Shown here: positions 43,007 to 51,563 of the stretch, in pieces
How the letters are laid out: the number at the start of each line of letters is the position of its first letter
Numbering within the stretch: the first letter of the stretch is position 1
From: Alteraurantiacibacter hainanensis
Lineage (GTDB): Bacteria > Pseudomonadota > Alphaproteobacteria > Sphingomonadales > Sphingomonadaceae
Direction of reading: 5' to 3'
NCBI RefSeq assembly: GCF_036321025.1
Contig: NZ_JAZAPB010000002.1
Location: 1,054,001 to 1,118,000, forward strand
DNA: 64,000 bases
The notes under the pieces: model-generated
What the model was told of the DNA's origin: nothing
The model's input: the letters and a program-made list of their open reading frames with translations, nothing else
The model's database searches: none
Made by a program: the position numbers and the translations under genes

Positions 43007-44062
43007 ATGTCCGTCAATACGAAGAACTGGCAGGAACTGAAGAAGCCCAACACTCTCGACATCAAGGAAGGCGCCGACAAGAAGCGCAAGGCGACTTTCG
43101 TCGCCGAACCGCTCGAGCGTGGCTACGGCCTGACGCTGGGCAATGCTCTGCGCCGCGTCCTGCTTGCCAGCCTTCAGGGTGCCGCCATCACCTCGATCAA
43201 GATCGAGAACGTGCTGCATGAATTCTCCTCGCTGGCCGGCGTGCGCGAGGACGTGACCGACATCGTCCTGAACGTGAAGCAGATCGCGCTGAAGATGGAA
43301 GGCGAGGGCCCCAAGCGCCTGCAGCTTTCCGCCACCGGCCCGGGTGAAGTGAAGGCCGGCGACATCGCCGTTTCGGGTGACATCGAAGTCCTCAACAAGG
43401 ACCTCGTGCTCTGCCACCTCGACGAGGGCGCGACGCTGAACATGGAACTCACCGCCGATACCGGCAAGGGCTATGCCCCCGCCGTGCAGAACCGTCCGGC
43501 CGATGCGCCGATCGGCCTGATCCCGGTGGACAGCCTGTACTCGCCCGTCAAGCAGGTGAGCTACAAGGTCGAGAACGCCCGCGTCGGCCAGGAACTGGAC
43601 TTCGACAAGCTTTCGCTGACCATCGAGACCGACGGCACCGTCACCCCCGAGGATGCGATCGCCTACGCCGCGCGCATCCTGCAGGACCAGCTGACGCTGT
43701 TCGTCCACTTCGAGGACGGCATCCCGCAGCCTTCCAGCGCCATGATCGGCGTTGCCGCAGAGCCGCAGGAAAGCGACACCAACCAGCTCAACCGCTACCT
43801 CCTCAAGAAGGTGGACGAACTGGAACTGTCGGTGCGTTCGGCCAACTGCCTGAAGAACGACAACATCATCTACATCGGCGACCTGGTCCAGAAGACCGAG
43901 GCCGAGATGCTCCGCACGCCGAACTTCGGCCGCAAGTCGCTCAACGAGATCAAGGAAGTCCTTTCCTCGATGGGCCTGCGCCTCGGCATGGACATCCCCG
44001 GCTGGCCGCCGGAGAACATCGAGGAAATGGCCAAGAAGCTGGAGCAGGAACTGCTCGGCTAA
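43007..44062 (+). CDS. rpoA: RNA polymerase subunit alpha
   Basis: The 351-residue subunit has the assembly domain (LERGYGLTLGNALRRVLLAS, LQGAAITSIKIENVLHEFSS), a linker, and the C-terminal domain (VDELELSVRSANCLKNDNII, TEAEMLRTPNFGRKSLNEIK) that contacts UP elements and activators. Slightly longer than E. coli alpha (329), as common in alphaproteobacteria. Confidence 0.98.
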   Translation: MSVNTKNWQELKKPNTLDIKEGADKKRKATFVAEPLERGYGLTLGNALRRVLLASLQGAAITSIKIENVLHEFSSLAGVREDVTDIVLNVKQIALKMEGEGPKRLQLSATGPGEVKAGDIAVSGDIEVLNKDLVLCHLDEGATLNMELTADTGKGYAPAVQNRPADAPIGLIPVDSLYSPVKQVSYKVENARVGQELDFDKLSLTIETDGTVTPEDAIAYAARILQDQLTLFVHFEDGIPQPSSAMIGVAAEPQESDTNQLNRYLLKKVDELELSVRSANCLKNDNIIYIGDLVQKTEAEMLRTPNFGRKSLNEIKEVLSSMGLRLGMDIPGWPPENIEEMAKKLEQELLG

Positions 44063-44151
44063 TTGCCGCAAAGGGGTTTGGGCCGGACCCCGTTTTCCGG
44101 CCTGCACTGGGCTTCCGTAAGACGGGCCCTTTTCGAACTGGAGTATAGAAT

Positions 44152-44571
44152 ATGCGTCACGGCATTTCCGGCCGTAAGCTCAGCCGCAAGTCGCAGCACC
44201 GCACCGCGCTGTTCCGCAACATGGCGGCGGCTCTCATCAAGCACGAGCAGATCCTCACCACCACGGCCAAGGCCAAGGAACTGCGCCCCTACGTCGAGAA
44301 GCTGATCACGCTGGCAAAGCGTGGCGGCCTGTCGAACCGTCGCCTGGCGGCCAGCCGCCTGATGGACGATGCCCAGCTGAAGAAGCTGTTCGACGTCCTG
44401 GCAGAGCGCTACAAGGATCGCGAAGGCGGCTACACCCGCATCATCAAGGCCGGCTACCGCGCCAGCGACGCCGCCCCCATCGCCTACATCGAACTGGTGG
44501 ACCGCGACGAGGAAGCCAAGGGCCAGGATTCCGGCCCGGTGATGACCGAGGACGAATACGAGGACGCGTAA
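44152..44571 (+). CDS. rplQ: 50S ribosomal protein L17 (bL17)
   Basis: The 139-residue protein begins MRHGISGRKLSRKSQHRTAL, contains TTTAKAKELRPYVEKLITLA and YTRIIKAGYRASDAAPIAYI, and ends in an acidic tail (MTEDEYEDA). Last gene of the alpha operon; a strong terminator follows 29 bases after the stop codon. Confidence 0.97.
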   Translation: MRHGISGRKLSRKSQHRTALFRNMAAALIKHEQILTTTAKAKELRPYVEKLITLAKRGGLSNRRLAASRLMDDAQLKKLFDVLAERYKDREGGYTRIIKAGYRASDAAPIAYIELVDRDEEAKGQDSGPVMTEDEYEDA

Positions 44572-44600
44572 GCGTAAGCGCTCGTAAACGAACACACGAA

Positions 44601-44633
44601 GGGCCGCGCGGAGAACATCCGCGCGGCCCTTTT
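44601..44633 (+). terminator. Intrinsic terminator after rplQ
   Basis: A 12-bp perfect stem gggccgcgcgga (44601-44612) / tccgcgcggccc (44618-44629) with loop gaaca and a T-run from 44630. It closes the ribosomal protein supercluster. Confidence 0.96.
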
Positions 44634-44663
44634 CTTTTGCGCAGGCGGTGTCACAAGGGGCGC

Positions 44664-46088
44664 ATGATCCGCACATCAATCGCAGCCGCCACCGCGCTGC
44701 TCCTCGCCCCGCTTCCCGTTCTCGCCCAGTCGCAAGCCGACCTAGACGCCCGGTACGACCGCGCGCTCGCAGCAGGCTACAAGGCCATGTTCCTGTGCAG
44801 CGCCATTGCCAATGCGGAGCGTAACGGAGCAGTGCGAACGCCCGAGAGCGTGATGGAATGGGAACTCACGGGCATTCAGGCGCCGCTCGATGAAATCGTG
44901 CCCGAACTGGCATATCGCGTCGTCCGTCAGGGTCAGGCCAGCGATCTGGACGAGGCCGTGAACGTCTCCAGCGCCGATGGCTACGTGCGCGCCTCCAGCA
45001 TGGTTCAGCGGGTGGAAGTCGACTGGGCGGAGGCCATGCCCCCGCGCATCGCCGTTCACGAGGCGGGCGAAGGTTGCAACATCCTGCCAATCGGAGCCTC
45101 TCCCCCGGAGCAGGCCGAAGCGACGCTAACCGCGCAGGTCGCCTCGTCTTCGACCCTGCCGAGCGGGCCTTCCGGCGCGGAGCTGGACGGCGTGGCAGAA
45201 CGGGCCTTCACGCCGGACTACGGCGCCGACAGCCGCACCACTGCAATCCTCGTGATGGAAGACGGCACCGTGCGGCAGGAACGCTATGCCGAAGGCTTCG
45301 GCCCGGACGTGCCCCAGCGGACCTGGTCCGTCGCCAAGAGCATCGCGGCCACCCTGGTGGGCGCTGCCGTCGAGCGAGGGGAGGCCGATGTCGCGGCTTC
45401 GGCAGGGCTTGGTGCCGGAACGGGCGATCCCCGCGCCGCCATCACGGTGGATCATGCCCTGCGCATGGCGACGGGTCGCTATTCGGATACGCCGGGCAAC
45501 CGCACCGATCCGCTCTACTACGGCGGCACCACGGTGGATGAGCGCGCCGCCAACTGGCCGCTGCTCCATGCGCCGGGGACTTACTGGCGTTACGCCAACA
45601 ACGACACGCTGATGGCCGTCTACGCGATCGAAGAAACCTTTGCCGAGCATTCGCCCGCCGAATTCTTCGCGCACGCAGGCATGGCGCACACAGTCGCCGA
45701 GACGGACTGGCAGGGCAATTATGTCCTTTCCAGCCAGGTCTGGACCACCGCGCGCGATCTTGCGCGGCTCGGTCAGCTCCACCTCGACGACGGTCTGCTG
45801 CCCGATGGCACCCGCGTGCTGCCCGAAGGGTGGACAGACTACGTCTCCGCGCCCAGCGGGCCGCAACCCGACGGCGAATGGGGCTACGGCGCAGGATGGT
45901 GGATCATGAGCGGGTTCGACGGCATTCCGGACGATGCCTTCGCCGCGCGTGGCAATCGCGGCCAATACGTCGTCGTCATCCCCAGCGAGGATGTCGTGAT
46001 CGTGCGGCGCGGGGAAGACCCGGCAGGCGGAAGCGGCTTCGATATCGTCGCTTTCACGCGCGACGCGCTGGCGGCGCTGAAGGACTAG
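44664..46088 (+). CDS. Secreted serine hydrolase of the beta-lactamase/penicillin-binding family
   Basis: The 474-residue protein has a signal peptide (MIRTSIAAATALLLAPLPVL, then AQ), about 150 residues of unassigned N-terminal domain, then a class C beta-lactamase-type fold. The catalytic S-x-x-K is in RTWSVAKSIAATLVG, and Y-A-N is in YWRYANNDTLMAVY. Esterases and DD-peptidases share this pattern, so substrate is uncertain. The next gene, a prolyl oligopeptidase, starts 13 bases after the stop; the two may be cotranscribed. ATG 44664 is chosen for the signal peptide; 44637 is in frame. Confidence 0.85.
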   Translation: MIRTSIAAATALLLAPLPVLAQSQADLDARYDRALAAGYKAMFLCSAIANAERNGAVRTPESVMEWELTGIQAPLDEIVPELAYRVVRQGQASDLDEAVNVSSADGYVRASSMVQRVEVDWAEAMPPRIAVHEAGEGCNILPIGASPPEQAEATLTAQVASSSTLPSGPSGAELDGVAERAFTPDYGADSRTTAILVMEDGTVRQERYAEGFGPDVPQRTWSVAKSIAATLVGAAVERGEADVAASAGLGAGTGDPRAAITVDHALRMATGRYSDTPGNRTDPLYYGGTTVDERAANWPLLHAPGTYWRYANNDTLMAVYAIEETFAEHSPAEFFAHAGMAHTVAETDWQGNYVLSSQVWTTARDLARLGQLHLDDGLLPDGTRVLPEGWTDYVSAPSGPQPDGEWGYGAGWWIMSGFDGIPDDAFAARGNRGQYVVVIPSEDVVIVRRGEDPAGGSGFDIVAFTRDALAALKD

Positions 46089-46101
46089 GTCCGGAACTCA
46101 C

Positions 46102-48162
46102 ATGACTGCACCCGACTATCCCGAAACCCGCAAGGGCGACCTCGTCGAGACCCTGTTCGGCGAACAGGTTGCCGATCCCTACCGCTGGCTGGAAGACGAC
46201 GTTCGTAACAACCCCGAGGTCGCCGGCTGGGTGGAGCGGCAGAATGCCGTTACCGACGCCTACCTCGAAGGCCTGCCCGCCCGTGACTGGTTCAAGCGGC
46301 GCATCGGCGAGCTTTTCGATTTCGAGCGCTATTCCGTACCCGTGGAGCGTGGCGGACGGTATTTCTACACGGGCAACACTGGCCTGCAGAACCAGTCGCC
46401 CCTGTACGTGCGCGACAGTCTGGATGCGGAGCCGCGACTGCTGATCGATCCCAACGAATGGGCTGCGGACGGCGCCACCGCGCTTGGTGGCTGGGTGCCG
46501 TCTCCCGATGGGAGAAAGCTGCTCTACAGCGTGCAGGACGGGGGCACCGACTGGCGCATCCTCCACGTTCTCGACGTGGATACCGGAGAGCAGCTGGGCG
46601 AACACATACGCTGGGCCAAGTTCACCGGCCTCGCCTGGGTGGGTAATGACGGATTTCTCTATTCGCGTTTTCCCGAGCCGGAGGCGGGGGGAGACTTCCA
46701 GGCGCTGAACATGGACCAGGCTGTCTATTACCATGCCCTGGAGACCGGCCAGGATGAGGATCGGCTGGTCTTCGCGACGCCGGACCATCCCGAGCGCAAC
46801 CACGTCGCGCAAACGTCGACCGATGGCCGCTGGGCGGTGATCATGTCCTCCACCGGCACCGATGCCCGCTACGAAGTGCACGTGATCGATCTCGAGGCAG
46901 GCTGGGATCCGCAGCCCTTGGTCACCGGCTTCGAGAACAGCTGGCGGCCGGTCGATTCGCTCGGCTCGCGCCTGTTCTTCGTCACCAACAAGGACGCCCC
47001 GCTTTACCGCCTCGTCTCGTATGACATGGACGCTCCCGAAGCGGGCTGGACTGAAGTGATCGCCGAACGCGAACAGCCCATCGCCGATGCGGCGCTGGTG
47101 GGCGGAAAGCTGGTGATCGAATACCTCGAGCACGCGTCGTCCGCGGCCTATGTCCATGGGCTTGACGGCGAACTGGTGCGCGAGATCGACTTCGGGGGGA
47201 TCGGCAGCGCCAGCGGTTTCTACGGCTCTCCCGACAGCCCGGAGATGTTCTACGCCTTCTCCAGCTTCAATCGTCCGGCGACGATCTATCGCTACGACAT
47301 CGCGAGCGGAGACAGCACCGTCTTCGCGGAGCCGGAGCTGAGCTTCGATCCTGACGATTTCGTGGTCGAGCAACGCTTCTACGAGAGCAGGGACGGCACG
47401 CGCGTACCCATGTTCATCATGCGCCGCGCCGACGTGGCCGACAGCGGGAAGGCGGTTCCCACGCTGCTCTACGGCTACGGCGGTTTCGACGTATCGCTGA
47501 CGCCAGGCTTTTCCACCAGCCGGCTGGCCTGGGTGGAAGCGGGCGGCGCATATGCAGTCGCCAACATTCGCGGCGGAGGGGAATACGGCAAGGCCTGGCA
47601 CGACGCCGGCAGACGCGCGAACAAGCAGAACGTCTTCGACGATTTCATCGCCGCGGCCGAGTATCTGATCGCGCAAGGCATAACGCCGCAGAAGGGGCTT
47701 GCCATCCAGGGCGGTTCGAACGGCGGCCTGCTGGTGGGCGCAGTCGTAAACCAGCGGCCCGATCTGTTCGCGGCGGGCAATGCCGCCGTGGGCGTAATGG
47801 ACATGCTGCGGTTCGACCGTTTCACTGCCGGCCGTTACTGGGTGGACGACTATGGCTACCCGGACCGCGAGGAGGACTGGCATATCCTGCGGGGCTATTC
47901 GCCGTACCATAACGTTCGCCGCGGCACGCCCTATCCCGCCCTGCTGGTGACCACCGCCGATACCGATGACCGCGTCGTGCCCGGACACAGCTTCAAGTAC
48001 ATTGCAGCCTTGCAGGATGCGGACCTGGGCGACCGCCCGCAGCTGATCCGGGTGGAAACCCGCGCAGGCCATGGATCGGGCAAGCCGACGGACAAGGCCA
48101 TAGAGGAAGCCTCTGATATCGCGGCATTCCTGGCCCAGTGGACCGGCCTTCAGCCATCCTGA
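46102..48162 (+). CDS. S9 family prolyl oligopeptidase
   Basis: The 686-residue serine peptidase has an N-terminal seven-blade propeller, starting YPETRKGDLVETLFGEQVAD then PYRWLEDD, and a C-terminal alpha/beta hydrolase domain. The nucleophile serine lies in AIQGGSNGGLLVGAV, the aspartate in TADTDDRVVPGHS and the histidine in ETRAGHGSGKP. No signal peptide is visible at the N-terminus, so a cytoplasmic role in degrading proline-containing peptides is likely. Length is typical for prolyl oligopeptidase. Confidence 0.92.
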   Translation: MTAPDYPETRKGDLVETLFGEQVADPYRWLEDDVRNNPEVAGWVERQNAVTDAYLEGLPARDWFKRRIGELFDFERYSVPVERGGRYFYTGNTGLQNQSPLYVRDSLDAEPRLLIDPNEWAADGATALGGWVPSPDGRKLLYSVQDGGTDWRILHVLDVDTGEQLGEHIRWAKFTGLAWVGNDGFLYSRFPEPEAGGDFQALNMDQAVYYHALETGQDEDRLVFATPDHPERNHVAQTSTDGRWAVIMSSTGTDARYEVHVIDLEAGWDPQPLVTGFENSWRPVDSLGSRLFFVTNKDAPLYRLVSYDMDAPEAGWTEVIAEREQPIADAALVGGKLVIEYLEHASSAAYVHGLDGELVREIDFGGIGSASGFYGSPDSPEMFYAFSSFNRPATIYRYDIASGDSTVFAEPELSFDPDDFVVEQRFYESRDGTRVPMFIMRRADVADSGKAVPTLLYGYGGFDVSLTPGFSTSRLAWVEAGGAYAVANIRGGGEYGKAWHDAGRRANKQNVFDDFIAAAEYLIAQGITPQKGLAIQGGSNGGLLVGAVVNQRPDLFAAGNAAVGVMDMLRFDRFTAGRYWVDDYGYPDREEDWHILRGYSPYHNVRRGTPYPALLVTTADTDDRVVPGHSFKYIAALQDADLGDRPQLIRVETRAGHGSGKPTDKAIEEASDIAAFLAQWTGLQPS

Positions 48163-48216
48163 ATCGAGTTCAGGAAAGGGCGTGCTTTCCTGAACGCTCG
48201 CTAACACGCGAGTTCA
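48157..48216. promoter_or_regulatory. Overlapping alternative stem-loops
   Basis: The segment ttcaggaaag (48169-48178) can pair with upstream tcctgaa (48157-48163) or with downstream ctttcctgaa (48185-48194, perfect 10 bp). A further ctcgc/gcgag stem follows at 48097+ offsets 48197-48201 / 48208-48212. The two larger stems exclude each other. There is no T-run. The element spans the end of the S9 peptidase gene and the leader of the next. Confidence 0.5.
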
Positions 48217-48294
48217 GCGTCACCTCACGGCCCGTGCGGTAGAACCTTACTCGACGGTGGCAATCCCGTCACCCGGATGAGAAGGAGACACCTC

Positions 48295-48867
48295 ATGAAG
48301 CCCATTACCAAAGCTCTCGCCAAGGGCACGCTCGGAACTGTCGCGGCTGGCGCGATGGCGGTGGCCTCGGCGTCTCCCGCCATGGCGGACGATCATCGCT
48401 ATCGTGACCGCGACAACGGCATTTCCGCAGGCGAAGTAATCGCCGGTGCCGTCGTCCTGGGCGGCCTCGCCGCCATCCTGTCCTCGAGAGATAACGATCG
48501 CTACGACCGCTACGACCGGTATGACCGCCGAGGCTATCGCGGCGATTACCGTGGCGGATATGCCAACAACGGCCGCTATGCCGTGGAGCAGTGCGTCCGC
48601 GAAGTCGAACGCTATGCCCAGCGCCGCACCGGCAGCCGTGCCGAAGTCTACGAAATTCGTGATGTCGACCGTGAACGCCGCGGCTTCGAGGTCAAGGGCC
48701 GCATCGCCGTTCGCGACGATTATCGCTATCGCGACCGTCGCGGTTGGGGCCGGGGCGACTACCGTCGCGGCTATCGCAACGATGGCTGGGATGAAGGCCG
48801 CTTCGAATGCGACATCCGCAGGGGCCGCGTGGTCGATATCGACATCGACGGCATCCGCGGTCTCTGA
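48295..48867 (+). CDS. Secreted RDY-rich protein of unknown function (paralogue 1)
   Basis: The 190-residue protein has a signal peptide (ending SPAMA), the motif GISAGEVIAGAVVLGGLAAI, low-complexity Arg/Asp/Tyr repeats (DRYDRYDRYDRRGYRGDY), a middle domain with AVEQCVREVERYAQRRTGSR, and an Arg/Tyr-rich tail. GAAGGAG precedes ATG 48295. The hydrophobic GAVVLGGLAAI stretch may be membrane inserted. It is homologous to the next gene; no known family is visible. Confidence 0.7.
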   Translation: MKPITKALAKGTLGTVAAGAMAVASASPAMADDHRYRDRDNGISAGEVIAGAVVLGGLAAILSSRDNDRYDRYDRYDRRGYRGDYRGGYANNGRYAVEQCVREVERYAQRRTGSRAEVYEIRDVDRERRGFEVKGRIAVRDDYRYRDRRGWGRGDYRRGYRNDGWDEGRFECDIRRGRVVDIDIDGIRGL

Positions 48868-48893
48868 TCGCCAGACCATCGACATGACACGCA

Positions 48894-48929
48894 TAGGCGG
48901 TTCAGGCTGAAGTCAGTCTGGACCGCCTA
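48894..48929. terminator. 16-bp stem-loop between paralogous genes
   Basis: taggcggttcaggctg (48894-48909) pairs over all 16 positions, two as G-T wobbles, with cagtctggaccgccta (48914-48929) around loop aagt. No T-run follows. It could be a terminator for the first paralogue or a leader structure of the second. Confidence 0.55.
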
Positions 48930-48967
48930 GCTGTGTCGGCAATACCATTCCCAAGGGGGAACCATCC

Positions 48968-49810
48968 GTGATCTATCGTTCGTCCAGATATGCCAGCGGT
49001 GTAGCCATGGCAGCCGCGCTTTCCATGATCGCCACGCCTGCCGCCGCGCTGGACATACCTGCTGCTGGCGCGCCTGCGCAGGTCCATACCGCAAAGGTGG
49101 ATACGGGTGCCCCGGCCGAAGCGAACCAGTGGCGTCGCTATCGCGGCCACCGTCACCGTGATCGCGGCATCGATGCCGGCGACGTCGTGGCCGGTGTCGT
49201 CGTGCTCGGCGCGCTCGCTGCGATCATCGGTTCGGCCAACAGCAATCGCGACCGCGACCGGTACGAACCGCGCCGGCAAGATATCCGCTACGACCGGGAT
49301 CGCGACTACGACAGCCGCGGCATCGAAGGCGCCGTCGACATGTGCGTGGACGAGGTGGAATACCGCGACAGCCGCGTGGAAAGCGTCGACCGGGCGGATC
49401 GCTCCGCCAGCGGCTGGAACGTCGAGGGCGTTCTGGACAACGGCGAGCGCTGGACCTGCTTCATCGACAATGGCGGCCAGATCCGCAGTATCGACTACGG
49501 CTCCGTCGCCTATTCGCAGACGCCCGCCGCCGCCGCAGCGGCCGGCGACCAGTGGGACGATGCCGACTATGCCCGTGCCCGCGCATCCACGCGCACGGCG
49601 GCGGACGAGGGTTATTCCTACGATGACGAGCCCTTGGCTGACGTGCCCGCAGCCGATGGTCCGCGTCCTGCCTATCCGGGTGGCCCGCTCCCTGGCGAAG
49701 AAGGTTACGGCGAGGATTGGCAGTCGGAAGCCGAACCGGACGAGAGCTGGGAAGGGGACGGCCGCTACACCACCGCGCAGACCCCTGATTTCCAGCAGCC
49801 TGCGCGCTAG
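48968..49810 (+). CDS. Secreted RD-rich protein of unknown function (paralogue 2)
   Basis: The 280-residue protein starts at a GTG preceded by AAGGGGGAA. It has a signal peptide (ending ATPAAA), GIDAGDVVAGVVVLGALAAI, an Arg/Asp-rich linker and a domain with AVDMCVDEVEYRDSRVES then WNVEGVLDNGERWTCFIDNG. The C-terminal 100 residues are Pro/Glu/Asp/Ala-rich. The hydrophobic motif and the C-V-x-E-V-E motif match paralogue 1 in the same order, so the pair arose by tandem duplication. Confidence 0.7.
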   Translation: MIYRSSRYASGVAMAAALSMIATPAAALDIPAAGAPAQVHTAKVDTGAPAEANQWRRYRGHRHRDRGIDAGDVVAGVVVLGALAAIIGSANSNRDRDRYEPRRQDIRYDRDRDYDSRGIEGAVDMCVDEVEYRDSRVESVDRADRSASGWNVEGVLDNGERWTCFIDNGGQIRSIDYGSVAYSQTPAAAAAAGDQWDDADYARARASTRTAADEGYSYDDEPLADVPAADGPRPAYPGGPLPGEEGYGEDWQSEAEPDESWEGDGRYTTAQTPDFQQPAR

Positions 49811-50427
49811 TCCGATACCTCCCGCGCATAGGCGGGCAATTCGATCTTCCAGAACATCGCTGCGCCGCGCAGGGTAAAGCCTGCCAGCGCGGCGATTCCC
49901 ATGGCCCAGGCTTGCTGCATGCCGGCCAGGATCAGCACGCCGCACAGCGAGGAGGCCAGCGCCGCGGCGGTGACGTAGAGCTCCGGCCTCATCAGGATGG
50001 AGGGCACGCCCGCGATCACGTCGCGAACGATGCCGCCCACGCAGCCTGTCACCACGCCAAGGATGATCGCTGCAATTGGAGCGACATCGAAGGCCAGCGC
50101 CTTGGCCACGCCCAGCGTGCTGAACAGCGCCAGGCCCAGCGCGTCGGCCCATTCAAGCCAGCTGCCTTCCCACCACTTGCGCGGTGTGAACCACGCGATC
50201 AGCGCCACCACGAGGATGACGGGCGCGACCCAGAAATCCCTCAGCCAGAAGGCCGGCACGCCCAGCAGCGCGTCGCGCACGGAGCCTCCGCCGACGCCCG
50301 TCAGCAGGGCGAAGAAGGCGCAGGTGACGAACGTCTGGTTCAGGCGGGCGGCCAGAAGCGCGCCCGAGAGTGCGAAAACGGCCGTTCCGCCCAGGTCCAG
50401 AAACGGGGGCAGGACGGGCGCGATCAC
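49807..50427 (-). CDS. TRIC cation channel family protein (UPF0126/YicG-like)
   Basis: This 206-residue membrane protein has the two repeats of bacterial TRIC channels: GVGGGSVRDALLGVPAFWLR and GCVGGIVRDVIAGVPSILMR, each beginning a three-helix unit. It starts with GTG 50427, overlapping the stop of the PepSY gene (GTGA). Bacterial homologues form K+-permeable trimers, but their physiological role is not settled. Confidence 0.9.
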   Translation of the reverse strand: MIAPVLPPFLDLGGTAVFALSGALLAARLNQTFVTCAFFALLTGVGGGSVRDALLGVPAFWLRDFWVAPVILVVALIAWFTPRKWWEGSWLEWADALGLALFSTLGVAKALAFDVAPIAAIILGVVTGCVGGIVRDVIAGVPSILMRPELYVTAAALASSLCGVLILAGMQQAWAMGIAALAGFTLRGAAMFWKIELPAYAREVSD

Positions 50428-51113
50428 GCCTTGACCTTTACCTTGGCCTTGCGCCGCCGGAACATCAGGATGCAGCCGAGCAGCGACCCCGCCACGCCGA
50501 GCGCGGCGAAGACGATCAGGATCGGGTGACTGGTGTCCTCGCGAGTCTCCAGGTCCATGATGTGCAGGCCCCAGACGAAATCGAAAATGCGCCACCAGCC
50601 GCTGCGCACCGCCAGCACTTCGCCGGTCTGCGCGTGGATGTAGACGTTCGTGTCGTCGGCAAAGCGCGCCTGCCACGAATTCACCGGCGTGCGCAGGTCC
50701 ATCGGTGCCACGTCGGCGGGGAAATAGGTGACGCTTTCAAGCTCGGCGGGGCCGGCATAGGCGGCCTCGGCTATATCGCGCGCGTCGGCTTCGAGCACGG
50801 GGTTGTAGAGCCTTCCGTCCTCCGGCGAATAGCGGAAACGCGCGCCGCTTTCCTCCACAACGATCCAGCCCGGCCCATCGGGAAGGCTTTCCAGAGTGAC
50901 GCTGCGCACCGGCCCGCTCAGACGAGGCAGGACCAGCGCCTGGGTCTGGATCGGCGGCATCTCGGCGGTGAGATGGTTTCCGCGCACGTACTCGATGGGA
51001 TGCCATACCATGATGAGACCGGTGACGGTCCACATCAGCACCGGAACGCCGACAAGCCAGCCAAGCCAGATATGCCACTTGGCAAAGCGTCGCATGATTT
51101 TCTGATGAGCCAT
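50424..51113 (-). CDS. PepSY domain-containing membrane protein
   Basis: The 229-residue protein starts MAHQKIMRRFAKWHIWLGWL, with a TM helix (LVGVPVLMWTVTGLIMVWHP), a periplasmic PepSY-type region (APMDLRTPVNSWQARFADDT then NVYIHAQTGEVLAVRSGWWR) and a C-terminal helix (ILIVFAALGVAGSLLGCIL) followed by a basic tail (RRRKAKVKVKA). Related PepSY-TM proteins occur with iron and siderophore uptake genes. The downstream gene overlaps by four bases. Confidence 0.85.
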   Translation of the reverse strand: MAHQKIMRRFAKWHIWLGWLVGVPVLMWTVTGLIMVWHPIEYVRGNHLTAEMPPIQTQALVLPRLSGPVRSVTLESLPDGPGWIVVEESGARFRYSPEDGRLYNPVLEADARDIAEAAYAGPAELESVTYFPADVAPMDLRTPVNSWQARFADDTNVYIHAQTGEVLAVRSGWWRIFDFVWGLHIMDLETREDTSHPILIVFAALGVAGSLLGCILMFRRRKAKVKVKA

Positions 51114-51131
51114 GCGCGCCCGATAGTCGGT

Positions 51132-51563
51132 TTATTCCGTGGCGAAAAGCTTGGATCGGTCGGCAAAGGCCTTCATCTCAATGGCGTTGCCGGCGGGGTC
51201 GCAGAAGAACATCGTCGCCTGCTCTCCCGGCTGGCCTTCGAACCGCACGCGCGGCGCAATATCGAACTCCACGCCCTTTTCGATCAGCCGCTGGGCCAGG
51301 GCCTTCCAGTCGTCCATGTCCATCACGATGCCGAAATGGGGTACGGGCACATCGTCTCCGTCGACCGGATTGGTGCCGTGCCCGGCCTTGGCGACGATGG
51401 AGGGGGCCTGGTGCGCCACGATCTGGTGACCGTAGAAATCGAAATCGCACCAGTCCCTGGTAGACCGGCCTTCCGGGCATCCCATGACCTCGCCCCAGAA
51501 ATGTCGGGCGGCCTCCAGGTTGTCGACCGGAAAGGCGAGGTGAAAGGGCGAAATATCTGTCAT
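51132..51563 (-). CDS. VOC family protein (glyoxalase/dioxygenase-like)
   Basis: The 143-residue protein has a beta-alpha-beta-beta-beta vicinal oxygen chelate fold: ISPFHLAFPVDNLEAARHFW with the first metal-type His, HFGIVMDMDDWKALAQRLIE in the middle, and MFFCDPAGNAIEMKAF with the C-terminal Glu. The substrate is not evident. It overlaps the upstream membrane-protein gene by four bases (ATGA). Confidence 0.88.
   Translation of the reverse strand: MTDISPFHLAFPVDNLEAARHFWGEVMGCPEGRSTRDWCDFDFYGHQIVAHQAPSIVAKAGHGTNPVDGDDVPVPHFGIVMDMDDWKALAQRLIEKGVEFDIAPRVRFEGQPGEQATMFFCDPAGNAIEMKAFADRSKLFATE

Noticed and set aside
46054..48207. 717-residue minus-strand frame opposite the S9 peptidase gene
   Set aside because: Shadow of a gene with an intact catalytic triad; no family features.
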